Source: Capronia americana (taxonomy: Eukaryota; Ascomycota; Eurotiomycetes; Chaetothyriales; Herpotrichiellaceae). Taken from it: a DNA stretch of 64,000 nt. Location of the stretch: assembly GCA_016110215.1 (NCBI GenBank), contig JADWQD010000005.1:186001-250000 (forward strand). Direction: 5' to 3'. This document shows, piece by piece, positions 44,308-54,004 of this stretch. The notes under the pieces are model-generated. The model made no database searches, was not told the origin of the DNA, and worked only from the letters and a program-made list of their open reading frames with translations. How positions within the stretch are numbered: the first letter of the stretch is position 1; every line of letters starts with the position of its first letter. The position numbers and the translations under genes were made by a program.

Positions 44308-47090
44308 GGCGTGTTCCGAATGACAGGGCTAGAAGGTTGGATTGCTCGTCATTGTGCTCACCTCCGACTTAGGTATGAGTTCCGCAGCGCCGTAACAAGA
44401 ATTGAACATGGAAGTGCCCGATGCCGTCACACCTCAGGAAATACACAGAAAGACGGATTTTGCTTGCTATCCGGTTGTGTAGACACTCCCTGGTTCCCTA
44501 TTTAGGCTTTGGATCACGCTTGAACCATTCAGACATTGTCCCAACGCACCTGCTTTTGGAAAGATCTGTCGAAGCAGGACCTGGCAGTGCCCATAATTCA
44601 CGACACATCTAGCGCTTGTTTATCTTTTCGCCGTTTCGTGCAGCACCGCAGACGTAGCAGGCTGTCTACTGTTCAAGATCTCCACACCTCTTCACTTTCG
44701 TTCTCGAAGCAACTCGCCCTCGATGAGGGTTGGTTCAGGTACGTAATTAAAACAGACAGAAAAATGGTTTCATTTAAAACTGTCAATCAGCCAATATGCG
44801 CGCTTCTCAGCACACCCAAGGACAGCGAATCCGGCGATCCCATCGTCTTCACTGTAGGAGATACCTCATTCTTGACCAACCCTGCGGCTCCAGTCAGCTT
44901 TTAAAAATGCTGCTCGCCGGACTCGGGTTGCTTTACTCACGCATCCTCGAACTCGTCCTGATCTTCAGCACCCTTCGCAGCCATGCTCACTCCCCGCTTC
45001 GTGTCCGCGCCATGACCACGAGTCAACCGCGACCGCAGTCAAAGCCTGGCGTAAAGTTTGCTACACTTGGGCCTTAGTAGCTGTCGTCAACATTGATCTT
45101 CTGCATAATGGACAAAGTTCATGGCCTCTGCGCAGCCAGCCGTCGATGCAAGCCCCGTGAAAGACGTGGAAACAAACCAGTTCTCGTATCCGGTATTTAG
45201 GCTTGATAGGGTAGAGGCAAATAGCACTTCAAAAGTCAGTATGAGTGTCCAAGCGGGAGAAGAGTGATAGGTACCATGTGAGTGTGTCAGATAGACTGGC
45301 AGGTGTAGCGATGCGTGAGGCTGTTCTCACCTGCTTCCAAGTCTCAGCTTTCAGTAAGGGTGAAGTTTCGTTGAGCGTACGGATCGTGTACTCTGGGTAC
45401 AGAATCAAGGACTCCACGTTGATCCGCGACAACCCATTGCTTGGAGGTTGTCTTCTGTGCCGACCTGCCACTCTGAGAGGAAGTTAGCAATCTGTACACC
45501 TTTGTACCCGTATCCTGACGGAAGACATACGTGACCATGAACATCATGAAGACACAGAAGCCGAGGAGCGGCAGCGCCCGTTTCCATCCGCCGGTGGAAT
45601 GGCAGTCCCAGTCCATGTCCTTCTGCGGACGGGTCTCATTCCAGCTTTGAGCATCAAGTGATCTGTTGAAAGGGAGGGTCGGCATCTTTGGCACCTATCC
45701 TAATGTCTCTAATGGACAAATCCATTCGTAAACTCGTAAATCGAAGTGAGTGTCCATTGAACATAGAGTCGTAAATCGAGGTACGTTCAAATCTAAGGCG
45801 GTCAATAAGGTATATCTACTTCTCGGTACACCTTGTGCAGGTGTGGTGGCCGGTCATGTCATTCCCAGACCGCTTGGCATTGGGCTAAAGATTTTTGCCT
45901 CCTAATTCTGGAAGTGCCCAAGCGCGTACAAGACACCTGATATTCGCAAAATCAACTGGTTTCAAACGGAATCTGCAGAGGAGTGGCGGAGGCGTCCATT
46001 GGGATGTTGAGGAGACATCTTACGTAAGTCGCTGCAAAAAAGTCACGTGGCGAATATTTACGGAGGTGCGCGCTGAACTCGGAGCAACAAGCCTCACGGC
46101 TAGTTTTCCTGAGGGGACGCAAGACTCGAACGCCGACTAAGAGTGCAACAGGCGAGCACCGTTCTCACTTACTGCTTCCAATTTCAAGAAAACTACAAGC
46201 TTGTCTTTTCCAAAAGTTTTTCAAATGTGGAATTTGAGCGTTGCGAGAATACCCTTGGTGCACATCTCCGTAAATACTCTTGGGCCAGGTTGCTGCCTGT
46301 TCAAGTTCGAGTTGGCGTTTGTTTGTCCTTTCTTCGATCAGCGCGGCGACAAGCCAGATGCCCAGGAAATGCGTGGCCCTCTCAAAGGTTAGCCCTCCGC
46401 ATGACTTTAGTGCCAAGATCGGGGTCCCTGCCAGTGTAACCAAAATGGTCCTTGGCGAAAGTGACACTCGAAATGATGAGTAGTATTGTCACGCTCTGAG
46501 CACGGTCCATAGCCTACATAGTCTCCATAGTCTGGCTGCCCCGACCGTCTGAAGTCTGAATATTACCATCATGTCTTCCGATGGATGAGTCACACCTACG
46601 CTGTGCAGTCCTGAGCCTGGCTTAGCAAACCCGAGGCGTCCCCCGAGCAGGGTGAGCACTGCCTAGGGAGCCGCATTTCGTACCCCAGGCTCCTAGTTTT
46701 CGGTTGTTTTGAATGCTTGGAAGGGTCCAATTCCATGCTCATCAGCTCGGTTATCGTTGCCACCGCTTTGACGGGCCGCTTTTTCGGCCACAATTGCTGC
46801 CTGGGGGACCCTTTAATCAACTAGCAACGTAGCCCTTAGCCTCCTCTAGACCAGCTATTTTTCGAAGCCTAGAGTCATCTATAGAATCATGAGAGTCTCA
46901 TATGCTTTTGATTTCGTACTTGGCTAATATCCTGCACGTGACCGTTTCGACGCCTCCGCACTTGCCCTCACTCGCTCGAGGCAAATCTTGGTCCCTGTCT
47001 GCTATCTACATGTGCTAGAAACCTCTTCTGAATGATCCTCATCCCTAAAATTGGAGCTTAGGCGACAATATTGCGCTATTTCAAAATGGC
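44308..47090. other. Gene-poor stretch after the MFS gene
   Basis: About 2.8 kb with only doubtful frames. 44764-44904 encodes a 46-residue ORF (FTVGDTSFLTNPAAPVSF end). 45344-45685, minus strand, begins MPTLPFNRSLDAQ and has one membrane helix (ALPLLGFCVFMMFMVTYVF) and a frame that appears to shift. 46165-46467, minus strand, is protein-like but without an ATG. None matches a family I know. They may be relics. Confidence 0.3.
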
Positions 47091-48024
47091 AAGAACCGCT
47101 CAAATCATCGTCAATGGCCATATATTCAAGGTTCGCGCAAATCTTTACAGCATTTTGCTGTCGTTATGAGCTATGATCGAAAACGGAGAGTACTAGTATC
47201 TTCTCCTATGGATTGACGCGATTTGTATAGACCACATCTATCAGTGAACAGAACCATCAGGTTCAGCAGATGCCCTTGATCCACAGCAACGCATCTTGAG
47301 TGATTACGTGGCTCGGTCCAGCGACCAGCGAGATGGACCAATACATAGCATATCTTGGATCTGAAAGGCATGCCCCGCACTCTGGATCTGAGGTGATTAC
47401 TGATTTGCGAAAACTTCGACTATTGGCACTTGAATCTTTAACGCTAGCGCTGGCACGAAGATTCATAGAACTTCCTCACTGGTACCATATGTGGACGGTG
47501 CAAGAGATCGCTCTCGCAAGAGACATCATCATTCTTCTCTGGGGAAGACGCAAGATCTCACAGAAACGATTTCAGCATCTTGGTGTGGCCGACCTTATCG
47601 CAAGCTGCTTCTACTATCGTGTAGTAGAAGACGACAAAGAACCCGCCAGGGCGTCGGGAAAGGCCTTAGAGCTCATTATTTGGATAAGCTTAGAAGCTCT
47701 CGCCGCTGTCTTGGGGACTTAGTCTACAAATTCAACTGTCAGGGGAACAGAACCTGCTCCGTTGCTCATGATCATATCTATGCCCTACTAAGGCCAGTAA
47801 ACTGTAGGGACCAGTCGGAGCACCCTTTCCCAGTCGATTGTTCTTCAGCGATTGTGGCCCTCTTCATCGAGTTCCTAAAAGCTTATTCGATGCGAGAGCC
47901 GTTCCACCCTATAGTTACCATGCTGTCTAGGCTCGGCATAACAGACACTATGCGATGCGCACGACCTGCTCGGCGGCATTCGCAGGCTGCGCAGGAGCGG
48001 CGTCAACACTCAGATCTGCCATGA
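47091..48024 (+). pseudogene. Heterokaryon incompatibility (HET) domain gene, disabled
   Basis: Relic of a HET-domain protein, the class that triggers cell death on fusion of unlike strains. Pieces in family order: IIVNGHIFKVRANLYSILLS (47103 on), LLWIDAICID (about 47203, the hallmark HET motif), SEQNHQVQQMPLIHSNAS, VITWLGPA (47300), FIELPHWYHMWTVQEIALAR (about 47463) and, in another frame, DHIYALLRPVNC (about 47771). Stops at the TGA ending LLSL, the TAG in the EY-stop-YLLL stretch and the TGA before VITWLGP, plus at least two frame changes, abolish it. Each stop sits where CGA or CAG would restore the consensus, so C-to-T mutation explains them. No C-terminal partner domain is recognisable. 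Confidence 0.8.
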
Positions 48025-50148
48025 GAAAGGGGCTTCAAAGAAGACCTGAACTTGTATCTGCGCGGCAGATTAGTTAGAAGTGATGGAAAGGGCGTTGATT
48101 ATTTGCGAATAGAAAAGAACTGTGCAACGGCTGTAGCTTGCCAACTGACCCAGCTAATCCAGAATAGTTACAGCTTGAAGCCGGCGAGCTAAGCTCAAAT
48201 TGTCTTCTGCTTTAATCCGGAACCAGTGCCTAGAGGTGGTTTTTGGGCGTGAGTGTGGCAGGAGTGAGGTTGGGCTCACGACCGTACTGAGGCTGCTCAG
48301 GGCGCGCCCAAGATTACACAGCGATAGCTCGAGAATAACTAAGTTAGTCGTGGCTCAGGTGTAATGGTGCGTGCATGGATCTGGAAACGGAACTGGACTT
48401 CGCTATATATATAATATTTTATTATATCCGCCTATTATAGAGTTGTAAAGGGGCTAGTCGCTGAAGAGCATCCGGTCAAAGAGTAGGCACAGTAGTAGTA
48501 AATAACGAAACGCGGCACAAAATTCGCCTAATACGGTTAGTGTATGTACTATACTTAAACCTCGAATTTTTTCCAGTAAAGGCTCTTAGACACGTGCTAA
48601 ACACTTGAACTATATCCTTACTAGTATACTTATATTCCAGTATTGAAGGCTAAGTGCCAATAGTAAGTGGTAAAGCAGGGTACTACTAAGTATGTATATA
48701 CACAGGTACACACTATCAAAGAGATAAGTATATATCGGATCTGTGTAGACTCAGCCTCATGAAATGCCTCAGCCTTACAGTACTTACTGCGCATCTCTAG
48801 TAGTTTGAATCTGAATCAGAGCTGTTCTGAAGCTGTATCGATCCTGTATCGATATAGTTATCAGTTGTTGTCTGTTGAAGCTGTGCTGAAGCTGTGCTGA
48901 AGCTGTATTGATGCGCTATCTGATGCTGTCTTAGATCCTGAAATCTATGAGATTCAATATTCTCATGTGTCTGATGCTGCTCTAATGCTGTACTTATCTA
49001 ATCTGTATCTGAGATTCAGCTCAGTTCAACATGCCCTTAACCTACCTAGGTTGGTTGATTCGGGCTGAAGACGGCTTCTGCCCAGATTTAAGCCTTCTAT
49101 CTAATCGAAGCCAGGTGAACCTGAGCCACTAGTGAACCAGGCGAATTGAGTTTGCTTGAAGCCCGAGTCGGCCTTTTGATCCGGGCCGATGTGCTCCGGT
49201 CAAGGACTCGAGAGACTGATTTTAATTTGGTGCATCCATCGTTGTGCGATGCCACTATCGGGTACAGTGTTCGGTACGAGAGGACAACAACTGTATGCTG
49301 CTATGTGAGTTAGTCCTTAAGTCAAGTACTAGTAGCTAATAGCGGCGATGGACTTGGTTCTGCCAGTTGGTTTTGTTTGCGAGGGTTGAGCGTCTCTCAA
49401 AAAAAATATATGAACGATCAACGAGTCCGATTCCTGTACGTGGGAATGCTGCCCGGCCGCGCCTCGTTCGTTGGTTCCCCATCACACATTGTGGCTCACT
49501 AAGGAGCAATATTTGTAATCTGTGAGTACTAAAGTATACTTGTACCTACATGGTACGTACTATAGTCGTAGACAAGTGTTGAGTCACGGCAGAGATGAAC
49601 TCGTGTGCAGAGTCCGGGTCCGATATACGTGGACGACTTGAAGAATTGCTGGGGTCTTGGTGTCGACGTTGGTAAAGTAAGTACTAAGTACATAATCTAG
49701 TACTGACCGCATAAGAGCATTCATGCATTTATTGTATCCAATGCAGCAAATCACATTGACGAGACCACGCATCGTAATGGTCGACTTCCTCGTTCCACCC
49801 GGACCTCCGGTGGAGGATCAAGCCGCTCCACATCCTTGGCTCCACAGCTCGACCCCAACTCCCCCAGCTTGACCGAGGTTATTCAACTCGGAAGAAGCCA
49901 TATCTCCTGCGGCCTCCACAATGGTTGGCCGCACGAGGATAAAGTACTCCGTACCCTCGAGCAGCTGGCAAGATTGCTCGGCTTTATGCAAGACGCCGGC
50001 CTGGCCGTTGATAACCAACCAGCACGGGACTACTACATATTAAACAATTCCTTGTCGACTACCTCGTACTATCGCTGCTAATTAACAGTATCAGAGCTTC
50101 AAGGGACCGGCGTCTTCCTGGATACTTGTACTGTGAACAGCCGTGAAG
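48025..50148. other. Intergenic with TpA-rich tract and degenerate CTGAAGCTGT repeats
   Basis: About 48400-48760 is strikingly AT- and TpA-rich (ATATATATAATATTTTATTATAT, many TAGTA/TACTA words), as left by RIP or in an old transposon. About 48830-48930 has imperfect tandem GCTGTGCTGAA / GCTGTATCGAT units. No transposase-like frame or terminal repeat is readable. The right end holds the promoter of the CoA ligase. Confidence 0.45.
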
Positions 50149-51816
50149 ATGCCGTACAGCTCTCCTTTCCCACCATTGGACATCCCAAAATGCAACATCC
50201 TCTCCTACCTGTTCCCTGCTGGGAAAACACCGTCCAGCAAACCGCTATGGATCGATGCGGCCGACCCGTCGCGCAGCCTCTCGCCTGCCCAGATGTTGTC
50301 TTGGGTGAAGAGATTCGCTGTCGGGCTCGATCGACTCGGCGTCAAACAGCAGGAGGCCGTCATGGTGTTTACGCCAAATCACCTCTATGTTCCGATGGCC
50401 TATCTCGCGGCAGCCGGATCCAAGCGCTTCTTCACGGGGGCAAATCCCATTTATACGGTCAATGAGGTCGCTCATCAGATGAAGGCGATAGAGGCGGCCA
50501 TCGTCCTCATCCACCCGACGCTGCTCGAGACAGGCGCCGCGGCCGCAAAACAAGCCAACATCCCCGTTGACAGGCTTTTCATCTTCTCAGACTCCGAGCA
50601 CCCGACCACGGATGGCATCAGAGACTGGCGATCGATGGCAGCTTCGGAGTCGGAAGCCGAGTCGTGGAAATGGGACCCCCTCGAGGGTGACGCTGCTCTG
50701 AAAACCGTCGCGGCCATCAATTTCTCCAGCGGAACCACTGGCCTGCCAAAGGGAGTGTGCATCACTCATCGCAATTTGATCGCCAACTCTGCGCAGACGA
50801 TCTTCAACAAATACGAGGGCACCGAGTACTCGGAGCAAGACCCCGGTCCAGAGCGGTGGCTGGCCTTCCTGCCTCTTTATCACGCATACTCCCAGCTATG
50901 GACGATCAACATCGCGTGTAGACTTCAGGTCCCGGTCTACGTCATGGCGAAGTTTGTCTACGAGGACTTTCTCAAGTACATTCAGAAATACAAGATCACG
51001 ACCCTGCAACTAGTCCCGCCGGTGCTCATCATGTTGGCAAAACGGCCCGAGACCTCCAAGTACGACATCAGCAGCCTCAACCAGATCCTCTGTGGGGCGG
51101 CGCCTCTGAAAAGCGATCTGCAAAACGAGATCATGGAGCGATTTAATGTGGCAATCGTCCAGGGCTGGGGCATGACCGAGACGACTTGTGCGGGTATCAT
51201 GATGCCCGGGATGACTAAGGATCTAACCGGGTCGATCGGGTACCTCCTGCCCAACACCGAAGCCAAGATGATCGACGAAGAGGGCAAAGAAGTGACAGCC
51301 GAGGACGAGCCGGGGGAGCTCTGGCTCAGGGGACCACAGATGCTCCTCGAGTACTGGAGGAACAAGGAAGCCACGAAGGAGAGCAAGACGGAGGACGGGT
51401 GGTTCAAGACCGGCGACGTCGCTGTGCGCAAGGGTGCCAAGTGGTGGATCGTCGACCGGAAGAAGGAGCTCATCAAGGTCAACGGCCTGCAGGTGGCGCC
51501 CGCCGAGCTGGAAGCCGTGCTGCTCGAACACGACGATGTCGCCGACGCGGCTGCCGTGGGCATCGTCCTCCACGGCGAGGAGCTGCCCCGCGCGTACGTC
51601 GTCCTTCAGGATCGAGCCAAGGGCAAGACAACCGAGAAGGACATCCAGGATTTCATCGCAAGCAAGGTGGCTAAGCATAAACGGCTTGCCGGCGGGGTCA
51701 AATTCATCGACGAAGTGCCAAAGCTGGCGAGCGGCAAGATCGTCCGCAAGTTGATGAAGGAGTGGGCCAAACGAGATGCCCAAGAGATGGAGGGCAAAGT
51801 GAAGGCCAGGCTTTGA
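50149..51816 (+). CDS. 4-coumarate-CoA-ligase-like acyl-CoA synthetase, likely peroxisomal
   Basis: Adenylate-forming ligase: carboxylic acid + ATP + CoA gives acyl-CoA. Single exon, 555 residues, start MPYSSPFPPLDIP. Motifs: P-loop SSGTTGLPKGV (about 192-202), ANPIYTVNEVAHQM, LPLYHAYSQL, GWGMTETTCAG, GELWLRGPQMLLEYW, the hinge WFKTGDV and VDRKKELIKVNGLQVAPAEL, and the C-terminal lysine motif ASGKIVRKLMKE. It ends KARL; ARL fits the PTS1 pattern [SAC][KRH]L, so a peroxisomal location is likely. It could feed beta-oxidation of an acid released by the monooxygenases of the block; this is inference, and the gene lies 5.8 kb away across a HET relic. Similar in type to the dead ligase at 32105. 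Confidence 0.88.
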   Translation: MPYSSPFPPLDIPKCNILSYLFPAGKTPSSKPLWIDAADPSRSLSPAQMLSWVKRFAVGLDRLGVKQQEAVMVFTPNHLYVPMAYLAAAGSKRFFTGANPIYTVNEVAHQMKAIEAAIVLIHPTLLETGAAAAKQANIPVDRLFIFSDSEHPTTDGIRDWRSMAASESEAESWKWDPLEGDAALKTVAAINFSSGTTGLPKGVCITHRNLIANSAQTIFNKYEGTEYSEQDPGPERWLAFLPLYHAYSQLWTINIACRLQVPVYVMAKFVYEDFLKYIQKYKITTLQLVPPVLIMLAKRPETSKYDISSLNQILCGAAPLKSDLQNEIMERFNVAIVQGWGMTETTCAGIMMPGMTKDLTGSIGYLLPNTEAKMIDEEGKEVTAEDEPGELWLRGPQMLLEYWRNKEATKESKTEDGWFKTGDVAVRKGAKWWIVDRKKELIKVNGLQVAPAELEAVLLEHDDVADAAAVGIVLHGEELPRAYVVLQDRAKGKTTEKDIQDFIASKVAKHKRLAGGVKFIDEVPKLASGKIVRKLMKEWAKRDAQEMEGKVKARL

Positions 51817-52501
51817 GACGCATTGCGAGCCCGCGAAGTTAACGACCTCCTTCTTCCGTCGGCGCGGTTGATACACACATACTCAGTCTTGATACCGGAG
51901 ACCATGCCACATACTGTACCTTCTTGCCCGCGAGCTGCACCAAACGACTGCAGTACATTGGCGATTGAATCTAGTGCGGCATGTTTATGGGATGTCCTCC
52001 TTCACAGCTCGGCGCCGACAACTGTTCGAACCTCTTGTGTCCACCAGACGATACGCTGGAGATATTTATCGTATGGACCAACGCTGGGACTGACCGGATG
52101 AAGAGACAAACCTGCGGTCGGTGGTGAATAAGTAACATCGTAGTGAGTGCCCAGTGAGGCTGTGAGAACTCAGAAGATGAGTGCCAAGAAAAGAGGAAAT
52201 CTAGATCTATTTCAAATCACACACACATTCGACCATCACGGCGCAAAGTACAAAAGGTGACAGGACTTGAAAGAATCGATCGCCACTTTCACGACAAACT
52301 TCAGCTGGGGAGATCATGCTGATCCACAGGGTTTCCTCCAGGTTTGTAATTTGCTTCCCTCGAATCCATTAAGCCGTGCCTTCACGGTCGAGGTTTCATT
52401 ATGGCGGCAGACGCTGTGGTGCGCAGATTTCTTGTTGGTAAGTATCAGTATGACCAGGCTCGACCAGACTGGCAATTGTGATGTACTTTCTCACCCATCA
52501 T
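51817..52501. other. Intergenic, convergent
   Basis: 685 bases between the ligase stop and the stop of the module B anchor gene. No coding frame or RNA gene supported. Confidence 0.4.
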
Positions 52502-53576
52502 TTATCTGAAATGGAAAGATGCATAAACCTGCAGAATCCCAGTAACAGATCCAATAACACCAAAGACCAGCGCCAGAACAAAAGCGACAACTGCAATCCA
52601 CAAGGCCGCCCACTCCCTCAAATTCCGACGGTCGTACCACCACTCCTTAGGGCTGTGAGGTCTTGCAGCATCATATTTGGCCTGGATGATGGCCAGGCGC
52701 TCTCCGAAATATTGATAGTTACTGCACTGGTGTTTGGCTGTGTCCATCATCTGCTTGTCGATACGGATGGCTTCGATGTCCACTTTCTGCTTCCTGCTGA
52801 TCTTCAGCACCCGCTTGGCATCTTTGGTCCTGGTGGTTGGGAAAAGAAGATCGAGCGTGCGGCTGACTTCCTCCAGGAATCCGTCGGGATACATGGCTCT
52901 GCGAATCCGTCAGCTCTGTCCTCCGTGAGGTATTGACCATTTTCTATCCGGCTTACTTTTCTATGCCGCTCTGGTACCGGGCGAGGATGCGTGCGTGGCA
53001 GAAGACAGACAGATACTTGTCTCCTTTCAGTAGCAAGTGTTCGGAAAGATTGCTTGTCCACATCAAACGAAAGCCTGCTTTTCTGACCAAGGATTTTGCA
53101 GAGATGTCGCTCGAGAGCATTGTTGAGATGGCTGGAGATCCTGGTCGGCGCGCCACGCTTTGCTGGAGGCGATCTTTGATGGCCTGGTCGAACGGTTTGT
53201 CCAAATTGTCGAGGACAGGTTCAGTGAACAACCACAATTCCACAGCCAGCGATAGTGCGCTTTTGGCTGCTTCAATATCATTGTTGTCGCCGAGCCATGA
53301 CAATTTCGCCGAGAGAATGTGGTTAGCAATGTCACGGACTGGAGCATCTGCCTTGAATGATTTCTTGATCAGGTCCACTAGCTTGACAATCTCTCCTGCC
53401 GCATCTGACGCGTCAAGAGATGCAGTCTCGCGATTGTTGGGTATCAACTGTGAGAAATGATTGACATATGGATCGGATCTTTTGGCCCAGTGTTTCTCAT
53501 CAGCATCGGCAGGTATCCAAACCGTCTGAAGCAACTCCTTGTGGCGTCTGGCTAGGTCCCGGGACTTCCAGACCAT
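52502..53576 (-). CDS. Fungal protein with C-terminal membrane anchor (module B partner)
   Basis: Exons 53576-52957 and 52898-52502 join to 338 residues (split codon 207, phase 2). The layout equals the protein at 12991: helical N-terminal region with IEAAKSALSLAVELWLF, then FRLMWTSNLSEHLLL and LSVFCHARILARY, the intron, GFLEEVSRTLDLLFP, FGERLAIIQAKYDAARPHSP, and KEWWYDRRNLREWAALWIAV leading into the terminal membrane helix and a short tail (VYASFHFR). An in-frame ATG exists at 53948, but the extra 124 residues look non-coding and would reach to within 57 bases of the neighbouring start, so MVWKSRDLAR is preferred. No signal peptide. Function unknown; family widespread in ascomycetes. Head-to-head with the protease gene. 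Confidence 0.82.
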
Positions 53577-54004
53577 TGTTTTTCCCCTGGAGTATGAACA
53601 AGAGGCACAATTCAGAGAACTTTGCCTGCACAGGAAATCGAATCTTAGTCTCACTCTGGGGGTCCCTCTGGTGAAAAGGCAACACCAGTTATCAGCGAAC
53701 CCACCAGCATCAAGACTAGGCAAACGCCAAAGAGATTTGAATGGCGCAGGATGTTCAAGCCAATCAGCTCGACGAACTGCACGGTGAGGTGTGTGGCGGC
53801 CACCATGCTGGGGCTGTGCATTTGCGCCTTGCACTGCCCACGACTGCCATATCACAACGTTTTGAGTCGAACCAACATTGCCATCCACAGTGAGTAGTCC
53901 TGCACATAGGGTGCGGTCACTTACTACTTGCAAACCAGGTCTGTCCATCTAACAAGGATTGAGGGCTTGTTGTTCTGACTTGATGCCGACTCTCATCTTC
54001 GTAG
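53577..54004. promoter_or_regulatory. Bidirectional upstream region of module B
   Basis: 428 bases separating the divergent start codons of the module B pair; both promoters must lie here. The arrangement mirrors the 633-base region in module A. No named site is claimed. Confidence 0.5.

Noticed and set aside
46080..46140. Possible tRNA B-box-like string (AGACTCGAACGCC)
   Set aside because: No matching A box or cloverleaf could be folded around it.
53577..53948. N-terminal extension of the module B anchor protein from an upstream ATG
   Set aside because: The extra 124 residues have non-coding composition and would leave 57 bases to the divergent gene; homologous module A protein has no such extension.
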